51,031 nt of DNA, taken from the NCBI GenBank assembly GCA_944393005.1, contig CALXYO010000014.1, forward strand, positions 1-51,031. The letters run 5' to 3'. The first letter of the stretch is position 1; each line of letters begins with the position of its first letter. The notes beneath the pieces were generated by a model that saw only the letters and a list, made by a program, of their open reading frames with translations, did no database searches and was not told the DNA's origin. Made by a program: the position numbers and the translations under genes. Positions 43,760-50,869 of this stretch are shown here, piece after piece. This DNA is from an uncultured Spirochaetales bacterium (GTDB lineage: Bacteria; Spirochaetota; Spirochaetia; Sphaerochaetales; Sphaerochaetaceae).

Positions 43760-44570
43760 CAATATCATATTCGGCAGATGCAACAGCAGTAAACAGTATA
43801 TCAATAACATTTAGCATTGCGATTCTTGAACCCATAGCACCACTTCTTATTGTAATCTCTGGGGACGAGATACATAGTGTTGCATCTGCGCTTTTTGCGA
43901 TTCCTTTTTTTCTTAATTTTGTCATTACAACGGTTCTTGCTCCTATATTCTTCGCCATGTTAAATGCGCTTACTATCTCTTTTGTAGTGCCTGAATAAGA
44001 TAAGAATACAGCTGCATCATTGCTGTTCAGAATCGAGGCAGTCTGTTTTATTTCGTGGGCATCGGTTATGGCCCATGCCTTTCTGTTTATCCTCATGAAT
44101 TTCTGCTGCCCGTCCAAAGCTACAAGACCGCTTGCTCCGATTCCGAAAAAGAAAAGCCTGTCTGCATTTCGGATGATTTCCACTGCCTTTTTTATACAAA
44201 CCGGATCTATAATTGTCTTTGTATCTGCAATGGACTGCATATTTACAAGTGAAACATTTTCGATGATTATGTTTATATCATCTCCCGGTTTTATATCAGT
44301 ATATTTTAAGGTTGGTCCTGCTTCTTTCTTTGATCCCAGTTCTTTCGATAGGGAAATTATAAAGTCCCTATATCCTTTAAAACCTAAGGCTTTACAGAAT
44401 CTATTTATCGAGGCTTCACTTGTTCCTATTTTCTGGGCAAGTTCCAGAATCGACATTGATGACACATGATCTATATGGTTTTCTATGTATGATGCTATTT
44501 GCTTTCCAACTTTGCTCAGTGATTCGACAGAAAATCTGAGCTTATGTTCAATTGAATTAGCTGATGCCAT
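43713..44570 (-). CDS. RpiR/MurR-type transcriptional regulator
   Basis: A 285-residue regulator: N-terminal RpiR helix-turn-helix (ELAQKIGTSEASINRFCKALGF, about 43-64) and a C-terminal SIS domain (about 115-260) with FFGIGASGLVALDGQQKFMR and FLSYSGTTKEIV, which binds a sugar phosphate. In Escherichia coli MurR represses murQP and responds to MurNAc-6-phosphate; the same effector fits here. It is convergent with the operon and overlaps the 3' end of the permease gene by 47 bases. GAGGGCACAAG precedes the ATG. Confidence 0.92.
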   Translation of the reverse strand: MASANSIEHKLRFSVESLSKVGKQIASYIENHIDHVSSMSILELAQKIGTSEASINRFCKALGFKGYRDFIISLSKELGSKKEAGPTLKYTDIKPGDDINIIIENVSLVNMQSIADTKTIIDPVCIKKAVEIIRNADRLFFFGIGASGLVALDGQQKFMRINRKAWAITDAHEIKQTASILNSNDAAVFLSYSGTTKEIVSAFNMAKNIGARTVVMTKLRKKGIAKSADATLCISSPEITIRSGAMGSRIAMLNVIDILFTAVASAEYDIVKKYLDLTHEAVFHS

Positions 44571-44691
44571 CTTGTGCCCTCATTTTATGCGACATGTTTA
44601 CTTTAATGATACAGCAGAAAAACGAGGTTGTCATTTATCGATTTGAATACTTTTTAAATAAACAAAAATGTATTCACTATCTTTATTTAAG

Positions 44692-44949
44692 TTATCTCCG
44701 TGATTTCCTTGACTCTTTTATTGCTGTCTTTATGTCGTCTTCAGAAAGACCCTCTTTTTCTGCATATTTTCTTGCATCGGCAAGCGCAGCTGAAAGCTTA
44801 TCTTCACAAGGTAATTCAATGGGCTTCAGAATGATGTTCTCTCCATCAGAAAAAATAATGAGCTGGCTACCTTCTCTGATAGATAATGCTTTCCTGTAGC
44901 TCACAGGAATGGAAATCTGACCTTTTTTTGAAACTGATATGAGTTGCAT
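44692..44949 (-). CDS. AbrB/MazE-type DNA-binding protein, orphan antitoxin-like
   Basis: An 85-residue protein whose first 45 residues form a SpoVT-AbrB swapped-hairpin domain: VSKKGQISIPVSYRKALSIREG, then FSDGENIILKPI. The rest is a charged helix ending KESRKSRR. Proteins like this are often antitoxins, with a toxin (PIN or MazF) gene directly downstream; the next minus-strand gene here is the RpiR regulator, 121 bases on, and no toxin is visible. It could be an autonomous regulator or an orphan antitoxin. AAGGGAA is upstream of the ATG. Confidence 0.85.
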   Translation of the reverse strand: MQLISVSKKGQISIPVSYRKALSIREGSQLIIFSDGENIILKPIELPCEDKLSAALADARKYAEKEGLSEDDIKTAIKESRKSRR

Positions 44950-45028
44950 TGTATGTTCCCTTTATATGTAAGATCTTTCACATTCATAATGTAACATCTT
45001 TTCTTCAATACCAGGCAACGGGAAGTTT

Positions 45029-45066
45029 ATATGGAAGATAAAGCTTGCCAGTGAGCTTGAATGGTA
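45029..45066 (+). pseudogene. Duplicated 3' end of the oxidoreductase gene
   Basis: The frame reads WKIKLASELEW and a stop, against WKIKLAGELEG and a stop at the end of the gene at 33340-34332. About 33 of 36 bases agree. Nothing upstream of this segment is homologous to that gene. It lies 10.7 kb to the right of the intact copy. Confidence 0.8.
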
Positions 45067-45087
45067 AGGATATATAATGTTAAACAA

Positions 45088-45130
45088 AAGGCATTCCGTC
45101 TGTAAAGCTGAGCGGAATGCCTTTTTCTTT
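45088..45130. terminator. Terminator in the duplicated junction
   Basis: A perfect 11-base stem AAGGCATTCCG / CGGAATGCCTT with a 14-base loop, followed by TTTCTTTTTTAG. It resembles the stem at 45824-45859 in sequence and setting. Confidence 0.85.
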
Positions 45131-45147
45131 TTTAGAGACTTCTTTTT

Positions 45148-45218
45148 CTAGAGATTCAGAGCTTCCCTCAGACATTCTTCCTGCTGCTGATCGGGGATGA
45201 GAGGTTCTGTATCTTGGT
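45148..45218 (-). pseudogene. Duplicated 3' end of ppk1
   Basis: Minus-strand frames read KIQNLSSPI then, after a one-base shift, QEECLREALNL and a stop, matching the C-terminus of the intact ppk1 at 45884. With the preceding terminator, this 130-base stretch is roughly 85% identical by eye to 45824-45965. The remainder of ppk1 is absent. Confidence 0.82.
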
Positions 45219-45352
45219 AATGGAAATGAGGATGCATATTGGCAGGAATTCAAGTGAATAGCATCACTACATAATCAAAATCATCTTGAAGTCTGGCGAA
45301 TGATTTGATAAGATTTTGCGGTCGTCAGCAGATGACAGACGGTGGCCTCTGA

Positions 45353-45392
45353 TCCTATGGAGGGAGAACAATCTTCCTAATCCACCATAGGA
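45353..45392 (+). promoter_or_regulatory. Hairpin directly before a strong ribosome site
   Basis: Perfect eight-base arms TCCTATGG (45353-45360) and CCATAGGA (45385-45392) enclose 24 bases. The right arm ends where AAGGAGGTGA begins. It may protect the mRNA end or affect initiation on the small peptide gene. Confidence 0.5.
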
Positions 45393-45411
45393 AAGGAGGT
45401 GAAAGACCAGA

Positions 45412-45519
45412 ATGAAAGTAGTATTAGAGCTTGCTCTGGTGCTCCTGCGGATCTTGAAAGAGGTTCTCGGCCTGATCAGGGATATAAAAGATCTCCGCCG
45501 TCCAAAAGCCAAAAGGTAA
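45412..45519 (+). CDS. 35-residue hydrophobic peptide, candidate type I toxin
   Basis: A short gene with a perfect ribosome site, AAGGAGGTGA, nine bases before the ATG. The peptide starts MKVVLELALVLLRILKEV, continues with LGLIRDIK, and ends in a basic tail RRPKAKR. The first 25 residues form an amphipathic or membrane-spanning helix with Glu, Arg and Lys at intervals, in the manner of TisB-like small membrane toxins. ATCTCCGC within the gene (45491-45498) can pair with GCGGAGAT just after the stop (45519-45526), so the mRNA is folded at its 3' end, and a short GC hairpin with five T follows near 45549-45571. No family is recognised; type I toxin is an inference from size, charge pattern and RNA structure. 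Confidence 0.6.
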   Translation: MKVVLELALVLLRILKEVLGLIRDIKDLRRPKAKR

Positions 45520-45583
45520 GCGGAGATTCTACTCTTAATATCTGAGGCCGCCGTTTTGCTGGCGACTTTTTCTATAATCATAA

Positions 45584-45802
45584 TACAGCTCAACTGCTCA
45601 AACAGTCAATGAATCATGTTTTCATATTTTCTTTTTAGACAATGTTGAAAACATAGAACTCTTAGATCATGACTTTATCAGGGAAAGCATTCATTTAATT
45701 TCTCAGCTGACGACCCCGGAAGTTGAGTTGACATATGCATACATAGAACCGCGTTGCAACAGCGGAAATAACTCTGTCACCCTGAGTGTGGAAAAGGTTT
45801 AA
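45584..45802 (+). pseudogene. Truncated coding fragment of unknown origin
   Basis: An open frame of 72 codons without a start codon, ending TAA at 45800-45802. It contains NVENIELLDHDFIRES and the ending SVTLSVEKV, and its codon use looks coding. It is the 3' end of an unidentified gene that now faces ppk1 tail to tail. I cannot name the family. Confidence 0.4.
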
Positions 45803-45823
45803 TAACAGGCTTATTTTAAAAAA

Positions 45824-45862
45824 AAGGCATACCGTCTGCCAGACTGGACGGAATGCCTTGTT
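45824..45862. terminator. Terminator of the pfkA-ppx-ppk1 operon
   Basis: Stem AAGGCAT-A-CCGTC / GACGG-A-ATGCCTT with one internal A-A mismatch and a ten-base loop. The minus strand then has TTTTTTTTAAAA, a good T run for ppk1; the plus strand has TGTTTCTTTTTT. Confidence 0.85.
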
Positions 45863-45883
45863 TCTTTTTTAGTGACTTTTTTC

Positions 45884-47953
45884 CTAGAGATTCAGAGCTT
45901 CTCTCAGACATTCCTCCTGACTGTTGATCGGTGAGGAGAGGTTCTGTATCTTGCTATAGCGGCCTCTGCTGTCCATGCGGCGGGCCTTCACATTGTCGTT
46001 TTCCACGAGAGAGAGGATATGAAGGACTTTCTTCTTCACGTCAGGATCAAGAACGGGTGCTGCGATCTCGACTCTCTTCTCAAGATTCCTTGTCATCATG
46101 TCGGCACTTGCGATGTACACCCTCTCTTCGCCTTCGCTTCCGAATGCGTAGATCCTGGAATGCTCAAGGAAGCGTCCCACTATGCTTATCACAGTGATAT
46201 TCTCCGTAAGGTCCTTCACACCCGGCACCAGACAGCAGATACCCCTTACGACAAGAGACACCTGGCAGCCGGCACGGCTTGCCTCAATGAGCTTCTCTAT
46301 GCAGTCCCTGTCGGTAAGGGAGTTGAACTTCGCACGGATCACACCTTTCTCTCCTTTTGCGATTTCACTGTCCATTTCTGCAAGGAGCCTTGTCTTGAGC
46401 GAGTAGGGTGCGACAAGGAGATGCGGGTAATCATACTCCACATTGAGAACTGCAAGATTCCTGAAGAAAGCTGCGCCGTCTTCACCGATCTCCTGATTTG
46501 CCGTTATTATGTTCAGGTCGGTGTACTGCTTTGCCGTAGACTCATTGTAGTTTCCAGTTCCTATATGGGTGATGTAGCTTATGCCGTCTTCATCCTCCAT
46601 TGTTATGGATATGATCTTGGAATGGACTTTGTAGTTTTCTATTCCATAGAAGACAGTGCAGCCTGCATCACGCAGCATGTCGGCATTGTAAAGATTGTTC
46701 TCCTCATCAAAGCGTGCGCACAGCTCCATGATGGCGACAACCTCCTTGCCGTTTTCCGCCGCTTTGAGAAGGGCCTCGATGATCTTTGATCTGCTGGCAA
46801 GACGGTAGATGGTGATCTTTATCGAGGTGACCCTCCTGTCGCATGCCGCCTGTTCAAGCAGCTTCAGAAGCACATCCATGCTCTGATACGGATAGGCAAG
46901 GAAGATGTCTTTCTTCCTCACTTCACTGATCAGGTCCTCTGAAAGGGACAGGTAGCGTGGCACCACCGGCTTGTATGCCGGATAGCGGAGGGATGAGAGC
47001 GTCTCGTAGTCGAAGAAATCGCCGATACGGAACATGAACTTGTAGTCAAAGCATCCCTGAATGAGGAAACAGCTGTTTTTCTTTATGCCCAGCGTCTTGA
47101 GGAGAAAGGCTTTGAGACTGTCGGAAATGACAGTTGTCTCAAGGCGGATCACATCGTTGCTGGTCCTGCCTTCCACCTTTGTCTGGATCAGGCGGGAGAA
47201 ATCGAAGCCGTATTCATCATCGGCATCCTCCGCACTTGCGTCGAAGTCCGCATTGCGTGTGACGCGGATGAGGGCCTTGTCCTTCACGGTGAAACCGGGA
47301 AAGACGCTGTCTGCGAAGTTGAGGAGCATTTCCTCGCTGCGCATGAGATGGACCTTCTTTCCGCCTGAAAGCTTTATGAGCCGCGGGGTGGTGGTGTGCA
47401 GAGATGCAACACCTGTCATCTCACGGCCTTTCCTCTCAAGGGAAACGACAAGATAGATCCTGAAATTCTCAAAGCGGTAGAGAGGGTGCTTGGAGTCAAG
47501 CACCATCGGGTTGGTCCTTGGCAGGATCTGGCTGTGGAAGGCTTCCTTTGCAACGTTCAGCTGCCGCTCGGAGAGATCCTTTCCCTTTATTATGCTTATG
47601 CCTTTGTCATACAGCTCGTTCTTAAGGAAACGGTAGGTCTCGTTGCTGGCTTTGTAGAGAGAGGGAAGGCAGTGAAGTATGGCATCGATCTGCTCCCTGG
47701 CAGTCATGTCCGTCTTGTTCTCTCTTGCCGTGGGATCCTTTTCATCCTGATTTATGAGGGTTCCCAGCCTCACCTGGATGAATTCATCAAGATTCGAAAT
47801 GAAGATTGACAGGAACTTGCATCTCTCAAGCAGAGGATTTGTCAGATCCATTGCCTGATCAAGCACCCTCTTGTTGAATGCAAGCCAGCTTATTTCCCTG
47901 TTTGTATATGCACCTTTGATGCATTTTGCCATTACGTCCAGTTCTTTTGACAT
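45884..47953 (-). CDS. ppk1: Polyphosphate kinase
   Basis: A 689-residue PPK1 that reversibly makes polyphosphate from ATP, at the inner membrane or polyphosphate granules. N-domain opening NREISWLAFNKRVLDQA; the phospho-acceptor histidine lies in NYKVHSKIISI and the second catalytic histidine in GRFLEHSRIYAF; the C-domains hold SIKITIYRLASRSKI. Length is normal. The start MSKELD at 47953 lies four bases after the ppx stop; a further 17-codon upstream extension would run into ppx and is rejected. It is last in the operon pfkA-ppx-ppk1, followed by a terminator. Confidence 0.95.
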   Translation of the reverse strand: MSKELDVMAKCIKGAYTNREISWLAFNKRVLDQAMDLTNPLLERCKFLSIFISNLDEFIQVRLGTLINQDEKDPTARENKTDMTAREQIDAILHCLPSLYKASNETYRFLKNELYDKGISIIKGKDLSERQLNVAKEAFHSQILPRTNPMVLDSKHPLYRFENFRIYLVVSLERKGREMTGVASLHTTTPRLIKLSGGKKVHLMRSEEMLLNFADSVFPGFTVKDKALIRVTRNADFDASAEDADDEYGFDFSRLIQTKVEGRTSNDVIRLETTVISDSLKAFLLKTLGIKKNSCFLIQGCFDYKFMFRIGDFFDYETLSSLRYPAYKPVVPRYLSLSEDLISEVRKKDIFLAYPYQSMDVLLKLLEQAACDRRVTSIKITIYRLASRSKIIEALLKAAENGKEVVAIMELCARFDEENNLYNADMLRDAGCTVFYGIENYKVHSKIISITMEDEDGISYITHIGTGNYNESTAKQYTDLNIITANQEIGEDGAAFFRNLAVLNVEYDYPHLLVAPYSLKTRLLAEMDSEIAKGEKGVIRAKFNSLTDRDCIEKLIEASRAGCQVSLVVRGICCLVPGVKDLTENITVISIVGRFLEHSRIYAFGSEGEERVYIASADMMTRNLEKRVEIAAPVLDPDVKKKVLHILSLVENDNVKARRMDSRGRYSKIQNLSSPINSQEECLREALNL

Positions 47954-47957
47954 ACCA

Positions 47958-48887
47958 TTAACCCTTGAGCTCAAGTCCCTCGACCTTGCGGGAGGAGCAG
48001 ACAATCTGTTTCAGCACGCCTTCCTTAACACCGAGATCGGAAATTATTATGCTTGAAACGCCGAACCTTTTCAGCATCTCCTTTGCCAGAATGGCTGTGG
48101 GAATGACCTGTGTCATCACCTCAGGCGCATTCTTAAGTATCATGAGGGAACGGCTGTTATCCTGTTTTATGAGGTATTTGCACAGCTTCTTGAGCTTCTT
48201 GTACTGCATTATCTTCTCACCATGCTGGTGCGAGAGTTTGAAATAGTCTGCGTACAGCTGGTAAAGCGCCCAGCTGTAAACACCTGCCAGAACCGCATTC
48301 TCGAAATAGCCTTCTTCCGGAAGGTTGGCCTCATCCAGTACCGTCCTGACTTTCTCCTTTATGCTGTCTGCTTCCTTTATGCTGGGCACCATCTGGGACA
48401 CATGTTCCTTGTAGAGTCCGAGCGGTCCTGCCGGTATGGTGCATAGATAGTTCGAGAAACTGTAAAGCTTAGTCGAGAAGGAACCGAAGTCGACCAGAAC
48501 GGCACGGGGCAGTATGCTGTAGCGTTCATTCGCAATCAGGCGGGCTTCTCCTTCCTCCGCGATGTCGAGTTTCTGGATGTGAAGCGAAAGTCTGTCCGAT
48601 ATCTCTCTGATGAGATCATCCGCCTCACTGACGGATGACAGTGTGGAAGATGCGATTGCATATACCTTGTCCACACCGTTCTCACGGCAGACTTCTATCA
48701 TGCTCTCAGCTGATTCCATCACTTCCAGTTTCTCGACACTGCTCAGGACCCTTCCTTCGAAAATCGAAGTGGAGAAACTGAGCGGGATCCTTGTGTGTAA
48801 AAGGCCTTCCATTCTCAAGCCCTCGATCTTTGCGATCAGTAGGGAGAGGGAGGAAGCCGAAAAGTCGATGATTGCGTATTTTCTCAT
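47958..48887 (-). CDS. Ppx/GppA-like phosphatase with degenerate ATPase-fold motifs
   Basis: A 309-residue protein of the exopolyphosphatase/pppGpp phosphatase family (ASKHA fold). Fold landmarks are kept in altered form: IDFSASSLSLLI for the usual IDIGSNSIRLLV, and VDFGSFSTKL for VDIGGGSTEL, so glycines of both phosphate loops are lost. The AEEGEARLIANE segment keeps the likely catalytic Glu. The C-terminal helical domain of long Ppx proteins is absent. Placed between pfkA and ppk1 with overlap/4-base spacing, it may degrade or only sense polyphosphate. Weakened loops make a regulatory role possible; activity is uncertain. Confidence 0.8.
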   Translation of the reverse strand: MRKYAIIDFSASSLSLLIAKIEGLRMEGLLHTRIPLSFSTSIFEGRVLSSVEKLEVMESAESMIEVCRENGVDKVYAIASSTLSSVSEADDLIREISDRLSLHIQKLDIAEEGEARLIANERYSILPRAVLVDFGSFSTKLYSFSNYLCTIPAGPLGLYKEHVSQMVPSIKEADSIKEKVRTVLDEANLPEEGYFENAVLAGVYSWALYQLYADYFKLSHQHGEKIMQYKKLKKLCKYLIKQDNSRSLMILKNAPEVMTQVIPTAILAKEMLKRFGVSSIIISDLGVKEGVLKQIVCSSRKVEGLELKG

Positions 48888-49972
48888 TTTATTCCCTTGA
48901 ATTTCTTGCCATCCCCGAATGAGATTCCGATTGACCTGGCGACATTGACCATCTGGTTGTCCTCGCTGACGTACTTTGTCTTTCCTGCGACATCGCTGAG
49001 CCAGTTGTAGGTGATGGCATTGTTCTGCACGGCAACCGTGGTTCCGAAGTTTCCTTCCTGAACCAGCTTTCCGGCAAAGCTTCCCAGCTCAGTGGAGATG
49101 AGACGGTCATACGGGGATGGGCTGCCGCCTCTCTGGAGGTGTCCGATGACGACTGTCCTCGTCTCGACTCCGACCTGCTCCTGTATATAGCGGGCGATGG
49201 CATTTGTCGCGGTGGTGTCACTTCCCCTGGCGGCAAGTCTGTCGGCTTTCTTCATTTCAGCCTCCGCCTTTGTCATTGCGCCTTCCGCTATGGCGATGAT
49301 GGTGAAGTCCTTGCCGTTCTTGTAGCGCTTTGCAACGGTCTTGCACACTTCATCCGGGTCGAACGGGATTTCCGGAATCAGGATGATGTCGGCACCTCCC
49401 GCTATGCCTGAATACAGTGTGAGCCAGCCGACTTTGTTCCCCATGATCTCTATGACCATCGTCCTGCCGTGGCTTGCAGCCGTGGTGTGAAGACGGTCGA
49501 TGCACTCCGTGTCTATGTCGACAGCAGTATGGAAACCGAAGGTGATGTCCGTTCCCCATATATCGTTGTCGATGGTCTTGGGAAGACCGATGACGTTGCA
49601 GCCGGCACCGGAGAGCAGGGCCGCGGTCTTGTGCGTGCCGGCTCCTCCCAGCGTGACGACAAGGTCAAGCTTTGCCTTCCTGTAGTTCTTCACCATCTGT
49701 TCAAGACGGGTGCTGCCGTTCTGCTCCTCCTTCGTCATTTCCTTGAAGGGCTGGCGCGATGTTCCGAGGATGGTGCCGCCTATGTTCAGAATGCCGGAGA
49801 AATCCGACTCCTTCAGGTTCTTGAACTCTCCGTTGATGAGTCCGCGGTAACCGTCCGATATACCGATGATCTCCGCATCCGGGATCTGGTTGTAAACATA
49901 TTTTGCGAAACCTCTGATGACTGCGTTGAGACCAGGACAGTCTCCGCCCGCCGTTAGAATACCGATTCTCAT
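48884..49972 (-). CDS. pfkA: 6-phosphofructokinase
   Basis: A 362-residue phosphofructokinase of the PfkA family: fructose-6-phosphate to fructose-1,6-bisphosphate. GILTAGGDCPGLNAVIRG at the N-terminus and the catalytic PKTIDNDIWGTD (about 127-138) are clear; substrate motifs MGNKVGWLTLYSG and the C-terminal GHLQRGGSPSPYDR are present. The loop that is GGDGT in ATP enzymes reads GGAGTHKTA here, as in a clade often having GGNGT; donor choice (ATP or PPi) cannot be settled by eye. Start MRIGIL is supported by AAGGAGG; an upstream extension of 14 codons has no support. It overlaps ppx in ATGA. Confidence 0.93.
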   Translation of the reverse strand: MRIGILTAGGDCPGLNAVIRGFAKYVYNQIPDAEIIGISDGYRGLINGEFKNLKESDFSGILNIGGTILGTSRQPFKEMTKEEQNGSTRLEQMVKNYRKAKLDLVVTLGGAGTHKTAALLSGAGCNVIGLPKTIDNDIWGTDITFGFHTAVDIDTECIDRLHTTAASHGRTMVIEIMGNKVGWLTLYSGIAGGADIILIPEIPFDPDEVCKTVAKRYKNGKDFTIIAIAEGAMTKAEAEMKKADRLAARGSDTTATNAIARYIQEQVGVETRTVVIGHLQRGGSPSPYDRLISTELGSFAGKLVQEGNFGTTVAVQNNAITYNWLSDVAGKTKYVSEDNQMVNVARSIGISFGDGKKFKGIK

Positions 49973-50035
49973 AATCTGTCCTCCTTTTTTTACCATCTTA
50001 GCAAAGTTTTTCAAACAATGAAAAATGTTTTAAAT

Positions 50036-50078
50036 GTGAAAACCATGTGAAATCTGGAATATTCTAGCAGGTTTTCAC
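50036..50078. promoter_or_regulatory. Inverted repeat between pfkA and the divergent gene
   Basis: Perfect nine-base arms GTGAAAACC (50036-50044) and GGTTTTCAC (50070-50078) are centred near a GAATATTC palindrome. They sit upstream of both the pfkA operon, whose likely -10 box TAAGAT is near 50004-50009, and the gene at 50130. A shared operator is possible. Confidence 0.4.
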
Positions 50079-50129
50079 TTTTAAAGAAGGTTCTTTCTTA
50101 ATCTGGAAGGAAAGGATATTATCATTCAC

Positions 50130-50861
50130 ATGGATATGAGACAGGCATTTATGCTTTTTTTATGCGCGCATGCGTTCGGATTTTACTATTTTTCATCATT
50201 CAGGGAAGGCAAGAAGTTCCGGCGCCTGATTCCCGAGTTCCTGATCTACACCATCGCTCTTGCCCTGGTCTTCGCTCCGGTGCTGGACGGCAACAACTAT
50301 CTGTATGCACTCAGCATACTGATTCTCCATCTTCTGCTTTCCGTGATTTATTTCTTCACTGCCGGCAGAAGCGGAAATGAGAAGGTGAGGGATACAGTCT
50401 TTGTCATATTCGAGATTCTGAAGATTGCCGCCTTCGCCGCACTGGCATTCCTGCACTCTGTCAGATGGGGAAGCTTCGAGCCATGGAGACAGGTGCGTTT
50501 CTTCCTTGACAGGTTCGCCCTTGATTACAATCAGGTGCTTTCCTTTGCATTCACACTTGTCCTGATCATGCGGCCCGCAAACGTGATCATAAGGAAACTC
50601 CTTTCTCTCATGGAGGAAGGTCAGAATGAGAATACAGGATACAGAGGCTCTGTGACCGGAATCATCGAAAGGCTGCTGTACGTATATTCCATTTTCTGCG
50701 GTTCATGGCTTTCTTTCGCCATTTTCTTCTTCGCAAAATGTGCTCTTTTCTCCCTTGTCATAAGGAAAAAGGAAGATTACGGAATGAGGCTTTACACAGG
50801 CAGCGTGCTCAGTGCTTTATGCGTCATACCGGTCTGTCTTGTTTCAGCATCCTTCTTCTGA
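50130..50861 (+). CDS. Membrane protein of unknown function
   Basis: A 243-residue protein with six or seven predicted helices (about 3-19, 31-47, 55-75, 88-108, 135-150, 175-210, 220-243) and a short cytoplasmic stretch SLMEEGQNENTGYRG before the last pair. I do not recognise a family with confidence; the arrangement resembles DUF3307-type proteins loosely. TATTAT at 50117-50122 ends seven bases before the ATG, so the message may be leaderless; AAGGAAAGGA is 13 bases away, too far to be an ordinary ribosome site. It diverges from pfkA. The frame stops just before a minus-strand terminator. Confidence 0.72.
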   Translation: MDMRQAFMLFLCAHAFGFYYFSSFREGKKFRRLIPEFLIYTIALALVFAPVLDGNNYLYALSILILHLLLSVIYFFTAGRSGNEKVRDTVFVIFEILKIAAFAALAFLHSVRWGSFEPWRQVRFFLDRFALDYNQVLSFAFTLVLIMRPANVIIRKLLSLMEEGQNENTGYRGSVTGIIERLLYVYSIFCGSWLSFAIFFFAKCALFSLVIRKKEDYGMRLYTGSVLSALCVIPVCLVSASFF

Positions 50862-50869
50862 TGAAAAAA

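Noticed and set aside
45267..45593. 108-codon minus-strand frame over the small peptide gene.
   Set aside because: No ribosome site and no recognisable domain. It overlaps the better supported 45412-45519 gene; an antisense RNA from this strand remains possible.
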